Source: Saccoglossus kowalevskii (Eukaryota > Hemichordata > Enteropneusta > Harrimaniidae). From it: a DNA stretch of 29,014 nucleotides. The notes beneath the pieces are model-generated. The model saw only the letters and a list, made by a program, of their open reading frames with translations. It did no database searches and had not been told where the DNA came from. The position numbers were made by a program, and so were the translations under genes. Shown here piece after piece: positions 1-11,606 of the stretch (its first letter is position 1; every line of letters starts with the position of its first letter). The stretch is taken from NCBI RefSeq assembly GCF_000003605.2, contig NW_003112477.1, positions 1,725 through 30,738 of the forward strand, given 5' to 3'.

Positions 1-509
1 ATGCACTAGGTGGTATTATCAATGCGCTAGGTGGTATCATTAATGCGCTAGGTGGTATCATCAATGCGCTGTTTTGTATCATCAATGCGCTGGGTGGTAT
101 CATCGATGCGCTAGGTGGTATCATCAATGCGCTAGGTGCCATCATCAATGTGCTAGGTAGTATCATCAATGTGCTAGGTGGTTTCGTCGATGCGCTAGGT
201 GGTATCATCAATGCGCTAGGTGAATCAGCAATGCGCTGGGTGGTATCATCAATGTGCTAAGTGGTATCATCAATGCGCTAGGTGGTATCATCCATGCGCT
301 GGGTGGTATCATCAATGTGCTAGGTGGCATCATCAATGCGCTAGGTGGTATCATCAATGCACTAGGTGAATCAGCAATGCGCTAGGTTGTATCATCAATG
401 CGCTAGGTGGTATCATCGATGCGCTAGGTGGCATCATCAATGCGCTAGTTGGTATCATCAATGCGCTAGGTGGCATCATCAATGCGCTAGGTGGCACCAT
501 CAATGCGCG
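1..509. repeat. 21-bp minisatellite, about 25 copies
   Basis: About 25 head-to-tail copies of a 21-bp unit with core aatgcgctaggtgg plus tatcatc. Variants include gcgctggg, gtgctagg and cgatgcg. Two copies (near 215 and 365) carry the shortened form ggtgaatcagc, which shifts phase by one base. Because 21 is a multiple of three, one frame stays open over the first roughly 200 bases as a seven-residue repeat (Ala-Leu-Gly-Gly-Ile-Ile-Asn), but the shortened copies break it and there is no gene-like context. The array runs off the left edge, so its full length is unknown. Confidence 0.95.
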
Positions 510-901
510 CCAGAGGTCAAGATGGAATGACACGTTTTCGAATAATACATCTTGTGTGGCGGAGTTCGTAGTGTTGATACCGCTTATTGTCTGATTTTAA
601 GCACTATGTACACTAAGCTTTTCAACTTTGATCGATCTTGAGTATACGGATCATTGGCTTCCTTTTCACATTGTACATTGTAAGTATGAAGTGCAATTGT
701 GATGTGATTCCTATATGCCAATATGCAGTGACAAGGTGTTTTGATTGTTGATTCCGGCATAGTCACGGGGTCATGGTTATTAAAGACGAAGCCCTATTAT
801 CATACTCTGTATAGAGCTCAATTTATTGAATTCTTTTATCGTACCTAAGTTGCATTTTAAATAAATCCATTCCATTCTAAACAAGTGGATAAGTATTCAA
901 G
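510..901. other. Intergenic, no gene seen
   Basis: AT-rich unique sequence between the first minisatellite and the candidate MITE. The only open frame is a short minus-strand one with no recognisable motif. Confidence 0.6.
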
Positions 902-1424
902 TTGAGGGGGGCAAGGGTTATTTTCGTTCAACGTAATTGCAATATTTTTTTTTGTTCGTACAACGTAAATAGAAAAAATAATTTCCGTAATTCTGTAATC
1001 ACAGGATAGACGTACAACGTAATCAATCAAATATTTTTTTCGTACACTGTAAAAATGTGTCATTTTTCTCGGTACGTACAAGAATTTACACCCAAATAAA
1101 AAAAATCGTAAAAAAAATCTAGGGAAATTACATTTCAGAAACTGTAAAACGACTAGATGACACAATTCACTACAAAATTGAATGTCCAAGACGTAAATGG
1201 TTCTCTAACCGAATGAAGAGCATTGCGAGGGTAATATGCGCATGCGTCTCTACACACGGCCAGGTAATGGCGGAGCATTTGAGTCGGAGAGCTCTTTGGA
1301 CCATTCAATGTTCCATTTTTTAACATTGTAAACTGTAAAAACGTCTTTTTTTCCTTGTAAATTGTAAAAAGCCCTTTTTATTTCCCGTAAAACCGTACCA
1401 GCTACCCCCCTTGCCTCCCCTCAA
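902..1424. mobile_element. Candidate non-autonomous DNA transposon (MITE-like)
   Basis: The segment starts with ttgaggggggcaaggg (902-917) and ends with the near-complement ccccttgcctcccctcaa (1407-1424), an imperfect terminal inverted repeat of about 17 bp with one extra base. The inside is AT-rich and built from a degenerate motif around gtacaacgtaa or actgtaaaaacg, seen near 929, 957, 1011, 1050, 1330, 1357 and 1387. No transposase frame is present. I could not find a convincing target-site duplication, so the ends are provisional. Confidence 0.45.
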
Positions 1425-1776
1425 TAATGTTGACTGTCCTAGAATTGACGTCTTGCACACACTCTCTGAAAGACATGCTGCAATTACAATACTTTAATAC
1501 AGCTTGCGATTACACAGCAGGGTACGACTGGTATGCACTTGAAATATGGACTATGTAATTGATTTGCAGTTTGTATAACTTGCATTCCTGGAGTGTTACT
1601 GCATAAACTAATTAAATGTCGACATTTCCGACAGTATATCGCCACCTAGTGTTCGTACCTTGATTGCTGCCCCGGCTGTTACTGAAATGGAAACATGTAG
1701 AGTATTGCGCCCTCAATAAATATTTGAATCCAGCCCTAGCTCGAGTGCCGTAAACCCCGATCATAACTTTCGGGTG
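1425..1776. other. Intergenic, no gene seen
   Basis: Unique AT-rich sequence. The minus-strand open frame entering it from the right is an extension of the 48-bp minisatellite frame, not a gene. Confidence 0.6.
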
Positions 1777-2216
1777 CAAATAACCCATATTATACCGAGG
1801 CGGTAACAAGTGGGTGTTATTATGCACGTGTCCCTTATTATACCGAGGCTGTAACGAGTGGGTGATATTATGCACATATCCCATATCATACCGAGGCGGT
1901 AACGAGTGGGTGACATTATGCACCTGTCCTTTGTTATACCGAGGCGGTAACGAGTGGGTGATATTATGCACATGTCAATTGTTTTGCCGAGGTGATAACG
2001 AGTTGGTGATATTATGCTCTTATCCCATATTATACAGAGGCGGTTACGAGTGGATAGCATTATGCATCTGTCCTTTATTATACTGAGGCGGTAACGAGTG
2101 CGTGATATTATGCACGTGTCCCTTGTTATACTGAGTCGGTAACGAGTGGATAATATTATGTACGTGTCCCTTGTCATGCCGAGGCGGTGCCGAGTGGGTG
2201 ATCTTATGTTTACTGC
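1777..2216. repeat. 48-bp minisatellite, about 9 copies
   Basis: Nine units of 48 bp, each starting with (c)cgaggcggtaacgagtgg and continuing through an attatgcac core. The first full unit begins at 1795 and a partial unit lies at 1777-1794. Copies differ at several positions, so the array is not very recent. The 16-codon period keeps several frames open on both strands, giving apparent proteins of 90-160 residues at 1612-2262. These are products of the period rather than evidence of genes. Confidence 0.93.
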
Positions 2217-2873
2217 GCTGAGACAGTAAGTAATATAAAACAAGCGTAAATAAATAAAACATGCTATATGATTGTATATTCGATTATTGTTTCTGTCAGT
2301 TGTATAATATCACTTTTAGTGCTGAGACGCTGAGGAAGCAAAATTAGTCGCAATTGTCATAATATCCTGGTTATTTTCATTAACACGCGTAATTGATACA
2401 TAATTTTCACGATGTTGAGTAGTATTCCAAAATGTTGATATTTTGAATGAGGTATACTGACTCACGTGACTAATGATGCGTGTTAATGCCTTTAACCAGG
2501 TCGTTTACTTTGATCAAACTTAGGTGTGTGTCATTGTAATGGTAATGAGCTCAACTAGAAAATACGAGCACTCTGTATCAGATAACCATCACTGCATGAC
2601 CCGACGAGGTCACACCTTGGCTGTATGGTCTTATGTGCGTCACTCACACAACTCGTGCGAAAACAGCTATATTCAAAATGATATTTCGAGTTCGAGTTGT
2701 ATTTTTTTATGACGCTTCTAGTTTTTCCAAAAGTGCTTGACGTCACGAAAATACAGTGACGGTTTTTGTTTGAATTATATCAGCCTTTCTATGTAGCGTA
2801 CAATGCGTGCGTCTCTCATTTCGCGCTATACTAAACCGAAAGGTACACAGCCTATTGGGAAGCCTTCCTAATC
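2217..2873. other. Intergenic, no gene seen
   Basis: AT-rich unique DNA. A TGACGTCA palindrome of cAMP-response-element type lies at 2738-2745 but has no gene next to it. Confidence 0.5.
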
Positions 2874-3134
2874 ATGATTAACAAGACTGTAAAAAGTAAG
2901 CGGTACAATGAAATTGACTCAGTACTGAAATCTACAAATACAAAGCTATCAGATATTGACAATAATGATTCAGATGAATCATATAATGATTCAGAACAAA
3001 TATCATCACAAATGTCACGGATATATGATAAAATAAAAAATGTATTTATAAAGCATTGGATTATCTCAATTAATAATGATAACAGACAATACACTAATAC
3101 ACAGAACATGCAAAAACTGAGGACAGTTTTTTAA
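2874..3134 (+). CDS. Hypothetical small acidic ORF
   Basis: ATG-initiated frame of 86 codons. The protein is Asn/Asp/Ser-rich, with an acidic-serine cluster at about residues 25-45, then a more hydrophobic stretch and a basic tail. The stop is followed by a T-run and an (aaat)n microsatellite at about 3222-3241. I recognise no domain and see no promoter or splice context. It could be a chance frame in AT-rich DNA or a fragment of the acidic leader of a transposase. The overlapping minus-strand frame of similar length argues for chance. Confidence 0.15.
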   Translation: MINKTVKSKRYNEIDSVLKSTNTKLSDIDNNDSDESYNDSEQISSQMSRIYDKIKNVFIKHWIISINNDNRQYTNTQNMQKLRTVF

Positions 3135-5185
3135 TTTTTTTTTTCGTTACTAATTTCTTTTAGTATTTTGGTTGATCTTTAAACTCTTAGCCATTGTAAT
3201 TTGATTAATTTTAATTTAATTAATAAATAAATAAATAAATATGGAACAAGGCACGAGTCTAGACAGACAGACTTATTGGGGTCTACATGAACATCCGCGG
3301 GCATTTTCACTGCTTGGCAAACACAACCGGTGAAAACAACGATCGAAAATTATCAGAAAACTGTATTTAGGGATGACTGTTGAGACTCTCCTGGGGCTGA
3401 ACAGTGTAACAAGCTCACCCATATGTGGGCAACATATATCAATTTGGTTGTTTGGGATTGTCTCAAAGTTGAGTTTGTGCTGTTCTCTCGACTTTAGCTG
3501 TATTCACTAGTTCTTCGATCGGCGTTCCACAGCAACTCGCACAGAAATCATAGAAATATATGGTACGGTGGTACGCGTACAAGGTCCTTAGGAACTAGAA
3601 CGTTCTATGACGTCGCTCCGCCCAAGGCTACGCTCCATATTCATCCGTGGCGAACTGTATAGTCTTCCTTTCACTAAATTTTAGTTGTACAAGTGGTTGT
3701 GAATGCGACTGAGCAATTTAGTAAAATTGCATATTGTTTCAAGTAGGAAATAGTTATTTAATATGACATAACATAGAGTGGAGTTGTGTCTGAATGGGTA
3801 GTTACGGGACTCGTGTGACCGTAGTCATGTCAAGATGTAATCCAAAAAATATAATCATATTAATTTTACCCTGGGAACTCCGTGTGAGTGGCGTCACGTT
3901 GTTATGGTGAGTGACACGTGTTAGTACCTCTTTCAATAATGAGATCGTCCACGGAAGTCGAAGAAGCAAGCTGACTAGAAAAGAACTACTGGTATAAGTA
4001 GGCTGCCTTTCGTGAGAGGGTTGGGTGAGATTAAAACAACACGCGGTGAACATCTTATATACAGGTATGTATCTTAAAAGTTTGTTCTAAAACACTGCAT
4101 GACTAGCAACAGAGGCGATCACTTCGATAATTTCGCCACGTTTAGTAGGATCGCATATCTTTATTTTTAAACTGACGTTGACAATTTCCGCTTATAAACG
4201 TATCAGAGTTAAAAGTTAATCGTTGATGACGGTTCAACGTCATTTGTACGTTTAGGCACTGCTCAAAGGTGGGTGCACCAGTCACCAAATTGAGAATCAA
4301 ATCTCCTCGATCGGCTTCAACTAATTTGCCAGCTCGAGTCGATTGGCCACAGGTATTAACAATGTATCGGACGACTGAGCCAAACACAGAGCCTGATTTA
4401 TTATCCGGCTAGCGTAATAGGTTTTAATGTCTATTGGTAATATCACCATGGTGATAATCTGTGATCACCGTCAATGATGTATGTAGGGGAGCACGTAATA
4501 CTGCGGCGGCATAGTGAGCTCGTCACCCGAGTTTTTGCCAAGCGACACAAGCCCGGTCAAAGTAAGGTGACCCTTCAGAAATCTCTAAATCAAACAACCC
4601 GCTGCCCAGTACAAGGAAATTCGTTTATCGTGACAAATAAATTACACAGCAGAGTTGTCTCGTGGGTTGATTACGTCTTCATATGAAATATAGATATGAT
4701 GTAATATCATGACGCACACCAACAATCCTAAATATTTGATGAATTTTGATGAGTTTATCAAATATGTAAATTTACATACGTCACACAGTTTCATATATCA
4801 TTCAAAGTGAGTTTCCATTTTTAATGATACATTTACGTATGTTGTTTGTTTCCTCTTGTCCGTTTCTGACAATCTTAGATTGGATTTTCTCAAAAATTGG
4901 TGAACGTATAAAATATGTCTCTCCCAATAAACGCATTCATTATTCACAGGAGGGTTAACTTCCGATATAGCATGTCTAATTAACGGTGACCCTGTATAAT
5001 GTGAGATCCCTCAGAAGCTATCACAGACTACTAGTCTTTACGGGCCGCAAAAAAGGATACATGGGACGGACGCTTGCAACTAATTAAAACGTTATATTGC
5101 AAGATATCCTTTTCAGTTAATATGACGTGTAATTGTATAACCCGACACCAAGATTAATATAGCTTTTATTAAAGTTACACACTGT
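3135..5185. other. Intergenic with small palindromes
   Basis: No supportable gene. It contains an (aaat)n microsatellite (about 3222-3241), the 12-bp palindrome tagaacgttcta (3596-3607, with an inverted GAA/TTC pair as in heat-shock elements) and the 16-bp perfect palindrome tatcaccatggtgata (4441-4456). Short frames at 4142-4387 (minus) and 4474-4686 (plus) have no recognisable motif. Confidence 0.5.
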
Positions 5186-5329
5186 GATCATTCCTAAAGC
5201 TTTATTTGAAGCCTTGGAACTATTATGTGACATATTTCATGGTCTGAATATGCGTGACATTCACGTAAATTCAGCCCATGAAATAGTTCACATTATAGTT
5301 TCAAGACCCATACAGCGTTAGGAATGATC
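5186..5329. repeat. 144-bp imperfect fold-back (hairpin MITE or small-RNA precursor)
   Basis: The two halves are near reverse complements. They open with gatcattcctaa and close with its complement, and paired blocks run nearly to the centre, for example tatttcatgg with ccatgaaata. By eye roughly 55-60 of about 70 positions pair, with one 3-base length difference between the arms and a centre near 5259. No coding frame is present. A short fold-back MITE is the simplest reading; a long small-RNA precursor is an alternative. Confidence 0.75.
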
Positions 5330-8112
5330 TCAGAAGATAATTTCTAATAATAAGATATTACAATCTATATGCAGGATAGAGGTTAATGATGCTCTTATTT
5401 ATTCATTTTAATAAATTTATAAACTTGAGAAACTCAAATACTATCGACACATGCTTCATAATTATCGTAAAGTCAGACACAAAATGTACAAATATATGTA
5501 TATTATTTAAATTGATATTACACAGGGAGTCGTAATAACTTATGTGAAATTGTATGATTACTCGGTTACACGACGGTAATGATTTGTGTATGCACAGAAA
5601 AGTTCTCGCGTTGTAAACTCATTCACAATTATGCCACTGATGGAAATAGCATGAATGTTATGCATATAAAACAACACTGACACTTATAATTAACACAGTT
5701 AACTTATTTTTTCATTATTTTATTTTTGTTGAATATTAGCATAAAAATTGATATCTCCTACTCTATTAATCATAGTTGTATTTATGTAAATTACAATCCA
5801 TGATTATCTTAAAAATTACAATACCACTGGTGGTTAGTCAGAATAAGAAAAGAATAAGAAAAAATAATATAAATTCATGTTCTAAAAATTCAGCTATTCC
5901 AAGTTCCTAATGTGAACACTTGGTCAGTTGTTACACCCTATATACACCAAGCAGAATGTGCCCTTGGATACACACATTCCTACAAGTGGACGATAATATT
6001 TTTCAAATTCCAAACTCCAATTCAACAGCATATTAAGTAGATGTATGTGTGCCAGTCAAATAAGTGGGTCCTTAGATGTGTGCTCGTTATATAGGTGGGT
6101 CATTAGTTTTAAAAACTGAAAAGTGCTTGGCAATCAGGGCGGATCCAGGTAAATGCACAGTCAAATCGACGGAAAACACCGACAATTACCGAATTACAGA
6201 AATCGGTAACAATAATTCGAATGACTTAAAAAATAATTCATTCTTGGGCGCTACTAATCGTCAACAGTTTAACCTTGATCCGCCAATACCAACATAAATA
6301 TTACAATTAATCTGCAAGTTGTTCTGTATGTGATGATCGCAGAATTGTATTCATTACCAATACTGTAACAACAGATTCTAGAGATAATATTGGATACGTA
6401 TAATTTCTTATCTTTCTCATGCCTGTAATAATGACAAGATGTACGATATCCCGGATGGAAATATATTCGCATTGCTTTTTGTATTGATTATGATACATAC
6501 GTCTAGATTTCAATCAATACGTTGCATTGAATTTGTGTATAGAAGGGAAGTATTATTGTGAGCGAAAAGCTGTTAATAGATATGCGATCAAGATAATTAT
6601 TTACTGATTTTGACTATCAACCCATAAACATTACGTATTAAAAGCATCATACTCGTCACGCTGCTCGTTCGAATTATGCATAAACATACATTTTTTAACA
6701 TAGTTACGTAGTTTACGTCGCATTTTGAATTTAATAACTCAATATATATTTCCTGGGATTAAATTTCCAATAATATTTCGAAGTTTTTTCCTGAACCAAA
6801 CAGATAGTGTAAATTAATGTGTAGAATTCTGATTGAAAAGGTGTTTAACGGTTTCCGGAATACCGAGCATGAGCAACTAAACACACATTCGTTCTTGCGT
6901 GTGGTCGCGCCTCATTGCTTTCAACTTATTTGAATTCTTGTTTTATGAAGTCTACAAGTCCACGCACACCCATTATGCTCGGTGTTTCACCCAGTTAAAT
7001 AAGTGTGTATGTTTAACATTTTAACAACTGGCGTCTTGTCCAATGTACTAAATCACCTATATACGGGGATGTAGATTATATTACTAACGTCGTTATGATA
7101 AACTCTTTGGAGTGCCATATAATTTGATGTACCATGGACGTACAAACAAGCCAGTATGCATAATGTAGACCAAAACTCAATATAGGTATGTGTGTGTATG
7201 TGTGTGCGTATATGTGCAGATCGAATTCCTTTACATGTAATTCTGCGTCAGACGTCGTGGTGTTACTTTTCAAAGCAAGTCATGCAGCGACCCTTACAGT
7301 CGCCGTTATAAATATCCTTTCTCACAGCGTCTGTCTAGAACGAATGAAATTGGGTTTCAAGGCTTTGTCCTTTTATGACACGCACTCACCTCGATGTCCC
7401 CAGCCTTCGATAGGCTCGTATACATGGTACTCAACATAGAATCAGTCATACGGTAAATAGTTTAATAAATCACATCATTGTCGTGACCTATTTTTTGTAC
7501 AATAAATCTATATGATAAATGTCAAAGACATCTGGAGATATGTTTTAATGTTAGCCAACTGCGTTACAGGCGTGACTTTTCCCACTTTCATGTAATTATT
7601 ATATCCTGATTAATTATCTGCATAAACCCGGCGTTCAATTTCACCAGTGTGAAAAACAACCCAACTACATAAAGGGGGATTCCAAGTGTTCCTCCGTGAT
7701 GATGAGGGGAGGGGAATGACAAAAGTAGGATTTAAAATGAAATTCCCTTTTGCAGGTGTTTGTGATCCGATTCTTAGATTAGCAGTCTGCGAAAACTACA
7801 AATGTATGATACAGTGGACCCACCCCTACACAAAGAATACCAAGGCCCCCGTCTGTGCCAAATGCTTCCGTTTCCTACTTACATGCGTGAATTGGTGATT
7901 GGCCTTCTTAATGTGCTGTTCACACAACTCATGCCTTCAAGTACGTATTGGCTTGGCTCACAATAGTATGCTGTTGTTTGCTGTAAGGGGCTTCCGTCGA
8001 TGAAGTTGAAAGTAATAGGGATTCAGGCCAGTAGTGACCATGTGTCCACTCGTTTGCAGTTTTTAATTAGATTGGGGTTTTCATAGGAATTATTGCTGCT
8101 GCTAGTAAATTG
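5330..8112. other. Long AT-rich intergenic stretch
   Basis: No supportable gene. Short open frames (6076-6297, 7188-7439, 7686-7898 on plus; 6269-6513 on minus) have no family features. The frame at 7686-7898 lacks an ATG near its start. It contains an acceptor-like tttttgcag followed by a small cysteine-containing stretch, so a stray exon cannot be excluded. A short inverted pair, accgagcat near 6862 and atgctcggt near 6974, may mark a decayed element. Confidence 0.45.
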
Positions 8113-8310
8113 TGTTTTTTTTTTTGTTTTTTGTTTTTTTGTTTTTTTGCCAGGTAATATGTGTTATGTCATGCAATATGTGTTTCACCACGCAATATAT
8201 TTTTCGCCACTAAATTTTTCTTCGCGTAATAAATGTTCCAATGTGGGTTTCGCCCCGTAATTTGTTTTTCGTCGCGCCGAGCATGTTAGTGCCACGCAAT
8301 TCACATGATC
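8113..8310. repeat. Poly-T tract plus degenerate 16-20-bp repeats
   Basis: A broken T-homopolymer with single G interruptions (8113-8148) leads into poorly conserved units sharing ttcgc, taat and tttttcg elements up to about 8310. Related units (ttcgcggtaag, ttcgcggtgag) recur at about 8702-8760. The T-tract would be the A-tail of a minus-strand retroelement, but no promoter boxes or coding remnants could be confirmed. Confidence 0.4.
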
Positions 8311-11300
8311 TCACATGTTCTCAGACGTCGTAGTGATTGGCTATCACACAATAATTCCTGACCAATCAGTGTAGCTTGTTTGTTGACAGTTCATACCACG
8401 TATCGACTTCTGCCTTATATACATGCTTCTACTCAACTGCGAGAATGCTGTCAGTGAAATGGCAAATTTTGTCTCACTATAAATCACTTTAAGTATTCTA
8501 TACATTTAGCGTTTTACTTACAACTGGTTTGTATTAAAACATTATTCAGGCTGTTTTATGAAGTAGATCATATCCAATTATTCTTGATTGGAGTGTGTAG
8601 AATTGTATAGAAGAGATTCGGGTGATAGAGATAACGGAGGTGAGATAACAGTGGCTTGAGGAAGTAACAAGTTTTAGTATACAATGTATTAACACTAGTA
8701 GCTTCGCGGTGAGTGGCTTTCGCGGTAAGTTGGTTTCGTATCTGGTGGGTTTTGCGGGGAGGAGGGCTTTGTCTCAGTAACTGGTCCTTTCATTCTTGTT
8801 GAGAATTAAAGTTTTATGTTTCTTTAACAACTGGCGCTATTCTGGGAATACCACCCTGGCAGGAGTTCCAAAATAAGACCTATGCTCTGATAATGCATCT
8901 AGTTTCAGAGACCAATAAACATTACCATTATGATCTTTTTGATGTTGCAAAGGATAGTTGAATATTCTTTATTGAAATTAATAATCCCCATAATCGTTTT
9001 CCAATGTAGATAAATTGTAGTACGTAACAAACTGTACAGCTCGGTCTCAACAGTGAAATAAAGAAATGTATATATATATAAATGTATATAAATATTCCAT
9101 CAGTAATACTTCTCAAAGGCGTATTTTGCAGTCAGTGTTATTTACGAAAATATTTGTTTATAATTTTATAAACTTGCTTGGCAATACCCACCCCAATTAG
9201 ATAATGAAATATTGATTATTCCATATTTTATTATTATAATATAACCTGCACAAAAGTAATCAATATTTTCCTTGCTAGAATGATGTGTAACTTAATACAG
9301 GAATCCTGATAAAGTTCACAACTGGCGACTTAGGGACAACTAGGGATAGTCAACTTCCTGTGAATTTGATTACCTAACCTTTTTAGGTTCATGCGCTGCA
9401 AGTTACAGAGCACGTACCTAAGCGGCCGTCCCCAGCAAATAATTAAGGTAGTGAGAAAGGAAATTTATAAAACGGTTACTTTAGACCTTGATACATCATC
9501 CCAGGTTTTCAAAAGATCGAAATTGTGAAATAACGTTGCTCAAATTAGTGTTTTAAAACGCTAGCAGAAAAAACTACAACTGCCGTTCCGTTAATATTTG
9601 CATAATGTTTATCTTTGGAACGGTTTAAATGATAACATCTTATCTGTATATTCTGTTGTTGACGATTCTGATATAACGGGTGATACTTATTTCGGCCAAC
9701 CTTCTGCTTTTTTATCGACCGCTTATCGCTTAATTTCCGACCACACGGTCTCGTCCGACCGGTAACCGACCGCAAACTAATCGCGTCTTTTTCGCTCGCT
9801 CCCTCGCTCATTGAAAACATCGACCACCCAAACACTGATCACTGGCACATGAGTGGTCGAAATGGTGGTTTTGATAGTGAAGTGCGAACATACAACTAGT
9901 ATTAACTATTATTAAATTCTGAACGACACTTCAAATATAATAGTTGTATGACACTTGTATCGTGAAAGCAACTGAACTGGGACCTCTTGTTACGTGTTTT
10001 GGGTGCTTGTTCTAGATGTAATATTTTATTTTATTTTAATGAGAGAGTTACGTGAAAAAAAGCATAGGTAACTCCTTTTGACAGAGCAGAGAAACGAGGA
10101 AATGTTAATGATTAATTCCAAAAATAACGATACCAAAACTACGTCGGTCCACAGGCGGTCAGTTTGGTAAAATTCAATTTTCAAAATTAAGTCACGATCA
10201 GTGAATGAGCTCGGTCTATATAGTATACATACCGTAAAAGTATTCCCACAAAAATATTTTCGACTAAGAACGGCCACATGCTCTGAAAAAAACAGAGCTT
10301 GACATGTATGAATAATTTACTGGGCTTAAAAAAAACTTGTCAAATTTAGTTATAGTCATAAATATTTGGTGGCCAGTCGATGAACAATTCGAAAATCAGG
10401 ATTCACACGGAAGTCATTCAGGGCTGAAAATCATCGACCCTACTCTGGTTTATTTTATTTCACAATTTGCAAAGAAAACTGATTCGCCGTGGACTCTAAT
10501 GTATCTCAGCCTAGTTTTTTTTTTCTTTTTGAAATGAGGTCAAATCCCATCCATTTGTAAAAAATATACCGACCACACCCACATTTTCAATCATTTTTAG
10601 TGCTTAGCGCAGAAGTTGCCAACAAATGTCGAAAACCTCGTCAATTTCATGGATTCGAACAAAATAAAGCTAGCGATTGCTAAGAATGATTATTAATATT
10701 TTCCCCGATGCTCTTCGAATTTTATTTTTATTTCAAGGTAAGAAATGGCTAATTGAAGTTGCATCGACTTCAACGGCTGTTTCACCGAGAACAACTCTAG
10801 CTCTGTAAAATGTATATTATAATAATATATATAATAATAATACATGTACTTGTTTAATTATTTGGGGTTTCAGCCCACAAATTACGGGACCGACGCCCGT
10901 CCTAAACTAAACGGGGATCAATATTACAAACAAATTATTGGGACACGGTCAACAGACATTCCAAACAATCAAAATTATCAACAAAAGACGAGATTTTTCT
11001 AGATATTTACAAACACATGTACTGTCATGACAAACATAGGTAAATTTAAACAAATACACAAAGAGGTGTAATATTAGGTTTTATTTTAGGCTTAGAAATA
11101 TTTTCTTTCACTCAGCCCATGCATCATTATGGAACTGCTATTTAACTTCATGGTCCTTCGGCGTGTCTTTGCCACGGGAAAACAACAATAATTATACAAA
11201 AACTTGTGTTGAAATACATTTTGTTCAGTCCAAGCCAAATCGAGGTCAAAGGGTCAGATTGCGTGCATATAATTATGGATAGTTAAAACAAAAAGTATTT

Positions 11301-11340
11301 GAACTTTTGTCGGCTGTTCAACATAATGTGAACTTCGGAA
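8311..11340. other. Intergenic, no gene supported
   Basis: AT-rich DNA with a short TA microsatellite (about 9067-9080) and an AT-rich ATA-type simple repeat near 10812-10850. A CpG-dense patch at about 9690-9835 underlies a 96-codon minus-strand frame with no recognised domain. That patch loosely resembles, in inverted orientation, the CpG-rich patch at 11360-11510. Confidence 0.45.
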
Positions 11341-11606
11341 ATTGTTTCTGTTAGTCCGAATTTATATGCGAGCGAGCGAGCGAGCGGGCGGTGATATTTC
11401 GGGGTATGCGCGGTCAAAAATAAAGCGGAAATTGTCCGGTCGAATTCAACAAGCGGTCCCAAAAGCGAGAGAAAAGGGCGATTGGAAAGCGGAAGCGGGC
11501 GAGAGGTTATGTGAAATGAGTACTGTAACTTTGCACAATTTTCTTTTAAATCGTTTTATTTTCGAAGTCAATATTCCATTTTGCTAATACCATTTTTTCT
11601 AACGCA
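11341..11606 (+). promoter_or_regulatory. CpG-rich patch, possible promoter/5' leader
   Basis: A local burst of CpG dinucleotides (gcgagcgagcgagcgggcgg and following) stands out from the AT-rich surroundings. It precedes an ATG at 11607 in a favourable context (cgcaATGg). This is promoter-like composition only, with no TATA or initiator that I can assign. Confidence 0.3.

Noticed and set aside
1-509. CRISPR-like array
   Set aside because: Contiguous 21-bp units without unique spacers in an animal genome: a minisatellite.
1612-2262. Several 70-160-residue open frames on both strands
   Set aside because: They are created by the 48-bp (16-codon) minisatellite period; the repeated CTCPLLYRGGNEWV-type peptides have no gene context.
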